The notes under the pieces: generated by a model
Told to the model about the DNA's origin: nothing
The model's input: the letters and a program-made list of their open reading frames with translations, nothing else
The model's database searches: none
Part shown: in pieces, positions 1 to 6,979 of the stretch
How the letters are laid out: every line of letters begins with the position of its first letter
How positions within the stretch are numbered: position 1 is the stretch's first letter
Position numbers and translations under genes: made by a program
Origin: W1P20-047 sp045118335
Lineage (GTDB): Bacteria > Actinomycetota > Coriobacteriia > Coriobacteriales > Eggerthellaceae
Reading direction: 5' to 3'
Length of the DNA: 24,074 bases
Assembly (NCBI GenBank): GCA_045118335.1
Contig: JBGUXY010000069.1
Coordinates: forward strand, 1 to 24,074

Positions 1-87
1 GCGGGTGTGGCGGAATTGGCAGACGCGTACGGTTCAGGTCCGTATGGGGGCGACCCCGTGAAGGTTCAAGTCCTTTCACCCGCACCA
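1..87 (+). tRNA. tRNA-Leu (anticodon CAG)
   Basis: The acceptor arm GCGGGTG (1-7) pairs perfectly with CACCCGC (77-83), followed by a discriminator A and an encoded CCA (85-87). The anticodon stem TACGG/CCGTA (28-32/40-44) closes a seven-base loop with CAG at 35-37, which reads CUG leucine codons. The long variable arm (about 45-58) and the TTCAAGT T-loop are typical of the leucine class. Any promoter would lie before the window. Confidence 0.96.
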
Positions 88-95
88 GACTTTCA

Positions 96-120
96 CGCCG
101 TTCTGCGAACGGCGTTTTTT
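96..120 (+). terminator. Rho-independent terminator of tRNA-Leu
   Basis: CGCCGTT (96-102) pairs perfectly with AACGGCG (108-114) across a five-base loop and is followed by six T residues (115-120). It lies 9 nt after the tRNA CCA and ends that transcript. Confidence 0.9.
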
Positions 121-135
121 CTTGCCATGCGTCCT

Positions 136-209
136 AAAACCAGGGTTAGGGCCCCTTGCGGGCTGTAGGCAAAAACGCGTTGACGGATTAACGCATCGTT
201 TCTGTTCAG
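136..209. repeat. Diverged repeat, copy A (left of the PrsW gene)
   Basis: This copy shares AAAACCAGGG and a block of the form TAGGC-n-AAAACG-Y-GTTGA-Y-GG with copy B at 1532-1598. The 21-nt core matches at 18 positions, and weaker similarity continues to a shared GTTCA. The two copies bracket the PrsW gene in the same orientation. No coding meaning is evident. Confidence 0.5.
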
Positions 210-303
210 ACACCATAAAATAACCCTGAAAGTTCATGTCCCCCTCGTCTCCTAACCGCTAACGACCTGTGGTGACGACAAGCTCTCTACTGCGCGGCAT
301 CGC

Positions 304-332
304 ATGACAATTTCTTTGCTTTTGCGTATACT
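304..332 (+). promoter_or_regulatory. Predicted sigma70-type promoter for the PrsW gene
   Basis: A -35 box ATGACA (304-309, five of six consensus bases) lies exactly 17 nt before a -10 box TATACT (327-332). The predicted start is near 339, giving a leader of about 35 nt that contains the AGGAG ribosome site at 361-365. Confidence 0.65.
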
Positions 333-373
333 TTCATGGCGCTTGTTTGTTACGGACAAAAGGAGAGCATCAA

Positions 374-1492
374 ATGGCATCGGAAAGCAGACTGCTCATG
401 TACGCTGCGCTACTGCCCGCAATCGTTTTGCTCATCTACGTCTACAGTAAAGACAAGGTCGAGAAGGAGCCGATGAGGCTCGTGTTGCGTCTCTTCGGGC
501 TCGGCGCCTTGGCGGGCCCTATCGCCGCGGTTTTGGAAGGGGTGCTCATCGGGATCTTCGAGGCTGTCGTCCCCGTTCAAATCGTCTTTCACATCCTGAA
601 ATTCTTCGTCGGCGTTGCCGTTGTGGAAGAAGGGCTCAAGTACCTGTTCTTGTCCACGATTCGCAAGAACCCTGAATTCAACTACGTCTTCGACGGCGTG
701 GTGTATGCCGTCGCAGTTTCGCTGGGATTCGCGGCGCTTGAAAACTTGCTGTACGTGTTCCAATTCGGATGGAGCACGGCGATTATGCGCGCCCTGTTAT
801 CGGTTCCAGGCCATTGCGCCTATGGTGTGCTCATGGGCTGCTTCTTCGGCATGGCCCGCCATCGCGAGATCACCGGCAATGCAACGGAGGCGAAGGTGTA
901 TTACTGGCTCGCGTTCATCTTGCCCGTCATAGAACATGGATTCTACGATGCGGGCATTTCTTCTGGGAATGCCATTGCCGTAACTGCCTCGCTTATCGTC
1001 CAAGTAGCGCTCATCATCGCCGCGATGATCCTCGTTCACAGACTGTCGCTGATCGACCAGGCAATTTACCCGAATTCCGCTCAACAGGCCGTGCCGCAAC
1101 GGGCTCAGGCTCCGCAGCCAGTGCAAGCGCAGCAGTGGCAGGCACCGCAACAGGCCATGCCGCAGCAGGGCATGCCGCAGCAGGGCATGCCGCAGCAGGC
1201 CCAAGGACAGCAATGGCAAACGCCGCAACCGGCCATGCCGCAGCAGTCCCAGGCTCCGCAGCCAGCGCAAGCGCAGCAGTGGCAGGCACCGCAACAGGCC
1301 GCACCGCAGCAAGTCCAAGGACAGCAATGGCAAGCACCACAACCGGCTATGCCTCAGGGCCAAACGCCGCAACCGATGCAAGCTCCGCAGCAGCAGTGGC
1401 AGACGCAAGGCCAAACGCAGCAGTGGCCATCTCAGCAACAACCGCAGCAGAACCCGGCGCAGCAGCAGTGGCAGTATCCCCAGAACCACTAG
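374..1492 (+). CDS. PrsW-family intramembrane metalloprotease with Gln/Pro-rich repeat tail
   Basis: The 372-residue protein has several hydrophobic segments in residues 8-222 and the PrsW-family landmarks: EEGLK at 85-89, FDGVVYA near 106, ENLLY at 123-127, the PGH segment near 145-147 and HGFYD at 188-192. In the family these acidic and histidine residues in membrane helices form the active site. B. subtilis PrsW makes a first cleavage in an anti-sigma factor; the substrate here is unknown. Residues from about 235 to the end are an unusual Gln/Pro/Ala-rich tail built of QQWQAPQ- and MPQQG-type units, absent from ordinary PrsW proteins. The start at 374 is chosen because AGGAG lies 8 nt upstream; an in-frame ATG at 347 lacks a ribosome site. 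A strong promoter precedes it. The next gene is convergent. Confidence 0.85.
   Translation: MASESRLLMYAALLPAIVLLIYVYSKDKVEKEPMRLVLRLFGLGALAGPIAAVLEGVLIGIFEAVVPVQIVFHILKFFVGVAVVEEGLKYLFLSTIRKNPEFNYVFDGVVYAVAVSLGFAALENLLYVFQFGWSTAIMRALLSVPGHCAYGVLMGCFFGMARHREITGNATEAKVYYWLAFILPVIEHGFYDAGISSGNAIAVTASLIVQVALIIAAMILVHRLSLIDQAIYPNSAQQAVPQRAQAPQPVQAQQWQAPQQAMPQQGMPQQGMPQQAQGQQWQTPQPAMPQQSQAPQPAQAQQWQAPQQAAPQQVQGQQWQAPQPAMPQGQTPQPMQAPQQQWQTQGQTQQWPSQQQPQQNPAQQQWQYPQNH
1106..1378 (+). repeat. In-frame coding repeats in the PrsW tail
   Basis: A 51-nt segment at 1106-1156 recurs with one visible change at 1250-1300, giving a higher-order period of 144 nt (48 codons). Inside the first block, a 15-nt unit GGCATGCCGCAGCAG occurs three times in tandem (1154-1198, first unit with one change). 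All periods are multiples of three, so length changes by slippage would keep the reading frame. It encodes the Gln/Pro-rich tail. Confidence 0.85.
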
Positions 1493-1531
1493 CAAACGCA
1501 CCCCGCGCAGAAAGGATGCGTTCCTTGCTGC

Positions 1532-1598
1532 AAAACCAGGGAGTTGTCGGGTTATAGGCCAAAACGTGTTGATGGTTTCACCCATCATCCCAGTTCAA
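1532..1598. repeat. Diverged repeat, copy B (right of the PrsW gene)
   Basis: This is the partner of copy A at 136-209. TGATGG (1570-1575) and CCATCA (1582-1587) inside it can form a six-base-pair hairpin. It starts 40 nt after the PrsW stop codon. The rest of the 298-bp gap up to 1790 shows only the hairpin at 1737-1762. Confidence 0.5.
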
Positions 1599-1736
1599 AG
1601 GCTTTTGAACAGCTTCGCAATACCCTTCGGCCACCACTGTCAACCTTGTCAATGTGCGATCAGACGCCTTGGATCGGCCTCGAAAACCGAGACTGCCTAA
1701 CAGCTCAACGCGCCTGACGACAAGGGGTTACAACCC

Positions 1737-1762
1737 AGAAGACCGCCAGCTGGCGGTCTTCT
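1737..1762. terminator. Perfect inverted repeat between convergent genes, probable bidirectional terminator
   Basis: A 26-nt perfect palindrome has arms AGAAGACCGCCAG and CTGGCGGTCTTCT. It lies 28 nt beyond the stop of the minus-strand LCP gene and 244 nt beyond the PrsW stop. No clean T-run follows on either strand, so only the very stable stem supports the terminator call. Confidence 0.55.
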
Positions 1763-1790
1763 GTTCATCGCTCTTAGATTCCGCGCCTTA

Positions 1791-3350
1791 TCACGATTCC
1801 TGGTCACCTTTAGATTCAGCTTCAGCCTTTGCTTCAGCCTCTGCTTCTTCCTCATCCCCCACGGGCGCCATTTCCGAATCCTCATCCAGCACGAGTGTTT
1901 CATCCGAGCCCGGAATACCCACCGTATCGCCCACATAGTCTATCCCACTGGGATCGTTGCCCGCATCTACCGTGTCCATAAGGCGTTTCCAGCCGTCGGG
2001 GTCTAGATAGCACATCCACGGCTGGCCATCCAGGTTCTCGACAGTAGTGCCCGCATATGGACCCGTGACGCTGTAGACGGTTATTTCGCCGTCGGTCAGC
2101 TGACGTGCCAGGCTCATCAACTCAGTGGATTTGAAATCGGTGTCCACGCACGAGGCCATTTCCTTCACGGTGGCCGGTAGCTCGGTGACGGGTTGAGACC
2201 TGACCTTGCCCATGATCGCCATGACGATTTGTCGTACGGCCTTCTGGCGGTGCACATCCTGGTCGTTCACGTAGTCGTGACGGTCCCGCGCAAACGCCAA
2301 GGCCTGCTGGCCGTTTAGGGTCTGCCGTCCAGACTCGAGCGTTATCGACTCATCCGTCAGAGGGTCTTTCACCGTAAGCTCGATGGGTACGTCCACCTCG
2401 ATCCCGCCGAGGTAGTCCACGAAGTCCTCCAGATCGGCGAACGACACGTCCACGTAATGCGAGATCTTGACACCGGTGAGTTCTTCAGCTGCCTGAACCG
2501 TGGCAGCCGGTCCGTTGTCGTATTCGTGGTTGATCTTCACGATGGTACCGTCGTCTTCCGTATAGGGAGTATCACGCGGGATGGACACCAGCGTGATAGT
2601 ATTGGTAGAGGTGTCCACGCGCACCAATAGCATGATGTCGGATTGCCCCGCACCCTGCCTGGCCTGCTCGGCATCTCCCGCACGCGAGTCGGTGCCCAGC
2701 ACGAGAACGTAGAAGGGCTCGTTTGCCTTGACGTCGGAAAGGGCCATTTCCACCTCTTGGGCATCATCACCAAGTGACATGGCGGAATTCAGGCTGTTCA
2801 GGTATAGAGCTATCGCTGCCGCCGTTGCGATGACCAGCGTCAGAAGAATTCCCAACACCACCAACGCAGCCTTGTACGGCTTGCGAACAGGAGTGTAGAG
2901 CTCCCGCTGCTGTCGTGGCTGGAGCTGCCTTGGCTGCTGTTGCGATTGCGAATGAGGACGATATGCCGAATTGGGCGCCATACGCTGCTGAGGCTGATGC
3001 GGCACACTCGGAATGTCCCGCGGTCGGGACTGGCGTCCTCCATCCGGAATTGCGCGTTGCCGGGGTTGAGCACCCCCTTGCGCCTGACGAGGATATGGCT
3101 GCTGGGCGGGCTGCCTGTTTACCTGCTGCGGCCGCCTGGTCGTTTGGCGCTGCGGCTGTTGCTGGGACTGCTGAGGTTGCCCGCTTGCCTGCTGCTGCGG
3201 CCGAGACTGCCGGATCGGCTGCGCTTGTTGCTGCTGGGCGGCTTGCTGCTGCGACTGCTGAGCCAACTGCTGGTTTTGATGCAGCTTCTGCTGTTCACCC
3301 TTGGGCCTTACGTGCTTCCCTCTTTTATATGACCTTCTCGAGCTGCTCAT
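1791..3350 (-). CDS. LytR-CpsA-Psr (LCP) family cell-wall glycopolymer ligase
   Basis: LCP enzymes transfer lipid-linked glycopolymers to peptidoglycan outside the membrane. In this 519-residue protein, residues 1-157 are a basic, very Gln/Pro-rich cytoplasmic region, 161-183 a single membrane helix, and about 213-380 the LCP domain. The domain shows LGTDSR (219-223), SIPRDT (257-261) and FARDRH (353-358), the conserved Asp/Arg residues that bind the pyrophosphate lipid. A segment of about 110 residues follows, ending in an acidic Ala/Glu tail. The start at 3350 has AGGAG 10 nt upstream, and the protein then begins with SSSRRSYKRGK, a normal inside-positive start; an upstream in-frame ATG at 3440 lies before the predicted promoter. 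Family membership is certain from the motifs; the glycopolymer is unknown. Confidence 0.92.
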   Translation of the reverse strand: MSSSRRSYKRGKHVRPKGEQQKLHQNQQLAQQSQQQAAQQQQAQPIRQSRPQQQASGQPQQSQQQPQRQTTRRPQQVNRQPAQQPYPRQAQGGAQPRQRAIPDGGRQSRPRDIPSVPHQPQQRMAPNSAYRPHSQSQQQPRQLQPRQQRELYTPVRKPYKAALVVLGILLTLVIATAAAIALYLNSLNSAMSLGDDAQEVEMALSDVKANEPFYVLVLGTDSRAGDAEQARQGAGQSDIMLLVRVDTSTNTITLVSIPRDTPYTEDDGTIVKINHEYDNGPAATVQAAEELTGVKISHYVDVSFADLEDFVDYLGGIEVDVPIELTVKDPLTDESITLESGRQTLNGQQALAFARDRHDYVNDQDVHRQKAVRQIVMAIMGKVRSQPVTELPATVKEMASCVDTDFKSTELMSLARQLTDGEITVYSVTGPYAGTTVENLDGQPWMCYLDPDGWKRLMDTVDAGNDPSGIDYVGDTVGIPGSDETLVLDEDSEMAPVGDEEEAEAEAKAEAESKGDQES

Positions 3351-3389
3351 ATCCCAGTATCTCCTGTCCTTCCGGATGGACGTATATTC

Positions 3390-3418
3390 ATCATTTGTTA
3401 TGCGTAGGCCAATGTCAA
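3390..3418 (-). promoter_or_regulatory. Predicted sigma70-type promoter for the LCP gene
   Basis: Read on the minus strand, TTGACA (3413-3418, perfect -35) is followed after 17 nt by AATGAT (3390-3395, four of six -10 bases). It would give a leader of about 30 nt before the ATG at 3350. Confidence 0.6.
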
Positions 3419-3661
3419 GTAATATGTCGGCGCTGCACAATGCGCTCCCATGACATTTGTCGCTTTGACGCCAGCCTCACGCCGTAGGCAGCTAGCTTCA
3501 CCGCTTCGCAGGCGCTTGAGCAAGCGCACGAGACCGTCACGCTGCAACAGAGCACCACGGCACTGCCAAGTGCGCCATTTCAGCAAAAGTCACCCATTTA
3601 AAGGCATCGGCACTGCAACATGTCTTGCAAAAGTTGCAGCAACGATCGTTGTTGCCATACC
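3419..3661. other. Gene-free stretch, nothing recognised
   Basis: The short open frames here, for example 62 codons on the minus strand at 3398-3586, lack a ribosome site and any recognisable protein motif. The stretch separates the LCP promoter from the inverted-repeat element and may hold decayed sequence. Confidence 0.5.
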
Positions 3662-3860
3662 GAGTCCGCCATTTTGCAACGAAATGCAGAAAAACCGCCA
3701 TATGGTGTGGATTGTCAAGCTGAGTTTCGCGTAATTTCTCTCATGCGAAAACAGCGACCTGGGTAAATGCAGCTACTGGCATCAAACAGCAGTTCTTTTA
3801 GAGCAAGTAATTCGCACCATATAGCGGTTTTTCTGCATTTTGTCGAGAAACTGCGGACTC
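3662..3860. mobile_element. MITE-like element 1: inverted pair of a 52-bp repeat
   Basis: The left arm (3662-3713) and right arm (3809-3860, inverted) are each exactly 52 bp and match at 43 positions by hand alignment. The outer ends read GAGTCCG and CGGACTC. The strongest shared blocks are TGCAGAAAAAC and ATATGGTG, also present in both arms of element 2 at 11128-11337. A 95-bp core lies between the arms and shows no gene or clear similarity to the other core. I see no convincing target-site duplication. The size and terminal inverted repeats fit a non-autonomous element, but a paired regulatory element is possible. Confidence 0.6.
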
Positions 3861-3928
3861 AATGCCGCTATCGCACCCATTTCCGCAGCTGGGAAACGTT
3901 ACCTTCTGGTGTCACCTGGATTACCGAT

Positions 3929-3980
3929 AAGTAGCCGTGCTACTTCAAAGGGCTCCTCGGTCGGATTTGGAAGGTATACT
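3929..3980 (+). promoter_or_regulatory. Possible promoter and operator of the LRR-VWA-AAA operon
   Basis: TATACT at 3975-3980 is a good -10 box 36 nt before the operon's first ATG, but no good -35 lies at the usual distance. Just upstream, AAGTAGC (3929-3935) and GCTACTT (3939-3945) form a perfect seven-base inverted repeat with a three-base spacer. This could be an operator helping a weak promoter. Such short repeats also arise by chance. Confidence 0.35.
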
Positions 3981-4015
3981 CCCCCTGCATGAATACGGTT
4001 TCATGAGGTTGAGGA

Positions 4016-5221
4016 ATGAACTTGGTTGAGCCGTCTCACAAGACAAAAGACCCTGCCGCGCAAGTAAACGCACCACTTGCGTCCAGTTTCTGCGGAAACG
4101 TGCACGATCTCGTTTCCGATGGCACGTGTCTGTTTTCGCCAGACGGGCGCAGGCTCGTGTGCTGCACAGCAGAACCTGTCGCATACCGCGTACCCGACGG
4201 CGTCCAGCATATCGAGCCTCACGCATTCGCATTCCAACGCAAACTGGAACAGGTGGAGCTGCCCGAAGGGCTGTTGTCCATCGGCGACGAAGCGTTTTAC
4301 GCCTGCAATGCGCTCTCCCGCGTCAACGTGCCGCAAAGCGTGCGTACTATAGGGAACAAGGCATTGTTCTGCTCGGCGTTCACGCAGCTGCACCTTCCCG
4401 CAGGACTCGAGCACCTGGGAGACATGGCGCTCGTCTCGACAGCGAACATGCAGAAGGGGCCGAGGGGCATAAACGGCACGAAAGAAACAGGCGACGCCAT
4501 CCCCATGCCTTCGATAACCGTAGATTCTGGCAACCCCCGCTTCTATATCGACTGCAATTTCTTGTGCGAGCGCGAAGACAGCGGCACGGTGCGCGCCATC
4601 CGTTACGTAGGCGGCGAAGCCGTCGTGCGCATACCCGGCAACGTTACCCAGATTTGCAGCTATGCCCTGCTCGGGGCGAAGACCACACGAGCGCTGCATC
4701 TGCATACACGCATCAAACGTCTAGGGGCAAACGCGATTCTAGCCTACCAGCCCATCGAATACATCCGCATAGACTTACCCGACGGAAACGCCGCGATGCT
4801 CTACCCAGCCGACAAATGCCGGGCGCTTCCAAGCGAGCTCTTTTGCGGACCGGAAGGCGTAAGCGAACTCGCGCGTAACTGCGATGCATCGCTTTGGACC
4901 ATGAAACCAGGCAGCAATCGCACGCGCCGCATCATCGCACGCATGCTCAACAAGCACCTCGTGGACGAGAACCATCTAAGGATGTTCCGCAATGCGCTCG
5001 AGCGGGAGCTGGACGCTTCGATAGGGCAATTCGCCCGCACCGACGACGAGGCTTCGCTTCGCGGTCTCGTCACCTTGGGAATCATCAATAGGAAGAACAT
5101 CGAACAGGCCGTGGAGACGGCAAACCGCACAGGAAGCGTAGCTGCCACGCGCGTGCTCCTAGACGCAAGCCAGCACATGCGCAAGCAGCGAAATCGTGGC
5201 CCACTCGGCCTTGACCTATAG
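4016..5221 (+). CDS. BspA-type leucine-rich-repeat protein, first gene of the VWA/AAA operon
   Basis: The 401-residue protein has no signal peptide or membrane helix and should be cytoplasmic. Residues about 58-140 carry BspA-type (LRR_5) repeats of the pattern I-x-x-x-A-F ... L-x-x-V-x-L-P-x-x-L-x-x-I-G-x-x-A-F (for example IEPHAFAF, IGDEAFYAC, IGNKALFCSAF). Weaker repeats continue to about 245. The C-terminal 120 residues are helical and unrecognised. LRR arrays bind proteins, so this is the likely recognition or adaptor partner of the next two genes, 9 and 1758 nt downstream on the same strand. The ATG at 4016 is preceded by a purine-rich GAGGTTGAGGA, close to the start, so the ribosome site is imperfect. 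The fold is well supported; the role is inferred from position. Confidence 0.8.
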   Translation: MNLVEPSHKTKDPAAQVNAPLASSFCGNVHDLVSDGTCLFSPDGRRLVCCTAEPVAYRVPDGVQHIEPHAFAFQRKLEQVELPEGLLSIGDEAFYACNALSRVNVPQSVRTIGNKALFCSAFTQLHLPAGLEHLGDMALVSTANMQKGPRGINGTKETGDAIPMPSITVDSGNPRFYIDCNFLCEREDSGTVRAIRYVGGEAVVRIPGNVTQICSYALLGAKTTRALHLHTRIKRLGANAILAYQPIEYIRIDLPDGNAAMLYPADKCRALPSELFCGPEGVSELARNCDASLWTMKPGSNRTRRIIARMLNKHLVDENHLRMFRNALERELDASIGQFARTDDEASLRGLVTLGIINRKNIEQAVETANRTGSVAATRVLLDASQHMRKQRNRGPLGLDL

Positions 5222-5230
5222 GCGAACGCG

Positions 5231-6979
5231 ATGGCAAACGACGCGAAAAGATCGACCACAGCTACCGTTTTCGGCATCGGCCCTGGTAGTGGGATGGCAA
5301 ACGAGACTCTTAGTGCAGTAGCGGCCATTGCCGAGCGTATCGGATACGGCGAAGAGGCAGCCACGCGCGAAAAGCTGCTAGCCGATCTGGGATACCGCGC
5401 ACTCGAAGAATCCCGTGTGCGGTTGATGATGGCATTTCGCTTCCTCGATCGGGCGCTCTGGAAGATGCCTTCCGAGCCGGGTTCGTGTTCGTCGTGGCAA
5501 CTGGCCACCGATGGCGTCACGCTGCGTTTCGACCCCGCCGTATTGACGGGTGCGTTCCGCGCGAACCCCAACAGCGTTGCACGAGCCTACCTACATACGC
5601 TCCTGCATTGTATTTTCCGCCATCCCCTGCACACGGTGCGCTCCGAGCCAGATGCCTGGAAACTCGCATGCGACATCTGCGTCGAGGCCATAGCCGTGGA
5701 GTTGTGCGAGCATCGATTCGCACTGGAAGACGATCGCAACATAGCCCGGGTAGCTGCAGAACTTGAACGAGCAGACGTGCCCCTTACGCCTGCGGGTGTT
5801 TATCGAACGCTCCTGCTGTGGCGCAAGCAGCTACCCTCCGAGCCTGCATTGAGAAAACTCGCCCTCGACCTTGAATCGGCTCGGAAGCTGTTCGCACGCG
5901 ACAGCCACGAGCTGTGGGACCTGACGCTTCCCGTCGAGCCCGCGGAACACGACGCCGAAGACGAACCTGATAGCCCCCGCGAAGGCCAGGGCGAAGGCGA
6001 CGCTTCAGGCGAACATGGCTCATCTGAGCCAGGGGAAGACGACCAAGATGCCAAAGGAGACGGCCACTCTCGCACGGCAGGTGAAAACGACGCCGACGGC
6101 GAAACCGATAACACGAAAGAAAACGGCAAGGGAGAAGGCGAGTCGCAGGAATCCATGATGGTCAAAACACCTCGTGGATACGATGGCGAAACGGGAGGAG
6201 ACACGCCAGCGAATCCCGATTTCGGCGATATCGCCCAGGAGTGGGCCGCCGTCGCCGAGCAGGTGGAAGCAGAGCTGCACGAAATCTCACAGCAGCGCGG
6301 ATCTTGCGCTGGCCGCCTTTCCGACAACCTCACGTTGGCCAACCGAAGCCGTATCGACTACGCCGATTTCCTGCGTCGCTTCGCCGCACGAGGCGAGGTG
6401 ATGAAAGTCAACGACGAGGAATTCGACTACCTGTTCTACACGTACGGCTTGAACCAATACGGCAACGTGGCAATCGTGGAGCCGTTGGAATACCAAGAAG
6501 ATAGCAGCGTCTGCGAGTTCGCCATCGCAATCGATACGTCGGGGAGCTGCTCTTCGGGGCTCACCAGGGCTTTCGTTACTCGGACATACGAAATCCTGTC
6601 ACAAGCTTGCACGAATGCAGGGCATATGAACGTGCATGTCATCGAATGCGACGCACAGGTGCAAAGCGACACGGTCATCGCGAACATGGGCGATCTGCGT
6701 GCATACGAACGCGAATTTGAAGTTCGCGGTTTCGGCGGCACGGACTTCCGGCCCGTGTTTGACTACGTAAGCCATCTGGCAGCGGAAGACACGTTCAAGA
6801 ACCTGCGCGGCCTGGTGTACTTCACCGATGGCTTCGGCGCCTTTCCCGAGCAGGCGCCCGACTACGACGTGGCGTTCGTGTTCGTGGAGCGTGCGGGCAA
6901 GCGTCGACGCGTGCCACCTTGGGCGTGCAAGGTGATCATCGACGACAACGACCTGGAAATGTTGGAGGGAGACCGGTAA
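5231..6979 (+). CDS. DUF2201-type metallopeptidase-like and VWA domain protein
   Basis: The 582-residue protein has two domains joined by an acidic Glu/Asp/Gly/Ser-rich linker (about 238-310). The N-terminal part resembles the metallopeptidase-like domain of the DUF2201 family, but where the family has HExxH this protein reads HTLLH (122-126) followed by H131. The catalytic Glu is replaced by Thr, so peptidase activity is doubtful. The C-terminal VWA-like domain (about 425-555) keeps the metal-binding MIDAS motif: DTSGS at 435-439, T504 in GGTDFRP and D533 in FTDG. VWA proteins of this type act with MoxR AAA+ ATPases, and such an ATPase gene follows at once (stop TAA directly abutting ATG). 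The ribosome site before 5231 is weak, so an ATG at 5294 is an alternative. Domain calls are firm; target and function are unknown. Confidence 0.85.
   Translation: MANDAKRSTTATVFGIGPGSGMANETLSAVAAIAERIGYGEEAATREKLLADLGYRALEESRVRLMMAFRFLDRALWKMPSEPGSCSSWQLATDGVTLRFDPAVLTGAFRANPNSVARAYLHTLLHCIFRHPLHTVRSEPDAWKLACDICVEAIAVELCEHRFALEDDRNIARVAAELERADVPLTPAGVYRTLLLWRKQLPSEPALRKLALDLESARKLFARDSHELWDLTLPVEPAEHDAEDEPDSPREGQGEGDASGEHGSSEPGEDDQDAKGDGHSRTAGENDADGETDNTKENGKGEGESQESMMVKTPRGYDGETGGDTPANPDFGDIAQEWAAVAEQVEAELHEISQQRGSCAGRLSDNLTLANRSRIDYADFLRRFAARGEVMKVNDEEFDYLFYTYGLNQYGNVAIVEPLEYQEDSSVCEFAIAIDTSGSCSSGLTRAFVTRTYEILSQACTNAGHMNVHVIECDAQVQSDTVIANMGDLRAYEREFEVRGFGGTDFRPVFDYVSHLAAEDTFKNLRGLVYFTDGFGAFPEQAPDYDVAFVFVERAGKRRRVPPWACKVIIDDNDLEMLEGDR

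Noticed and set aside
797..1588. A long minus-strand frame rich in Leu and Arg
   Set aside because: It is the antisense shadow of the Gln/Pro repeat codons in the PrsW gene, with no ribosome site.
2915..3487. A 190-codon plus-strand frame rich in Ala
   Set aside because: It is the antisense of the Gln-rich N-terminus of the LCP gene and shows no protein motif.
3640..3651. The 12-bp palindrome CAACGATCGTTG
   Set aside because: Several such palindromes are expected by chance in a window this size, and no gene start is close.
3684..3735. A short peptide starting MQKNRHMVW encoded by the 52-bp arm, with similar MQKN peptides from other arms
   Set aside because: Differences between copies do not favour silent positions, the peptides have different ends and there is no ribosome site. 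The conservation looks like DNA, not protein.
4126..4878. A 250-codon Arg-rich frame overlapping the LRR gene
   Set aside because: It is an alternative frame of a GC-rich gene with low-complexity Arg content and no ribosome site.
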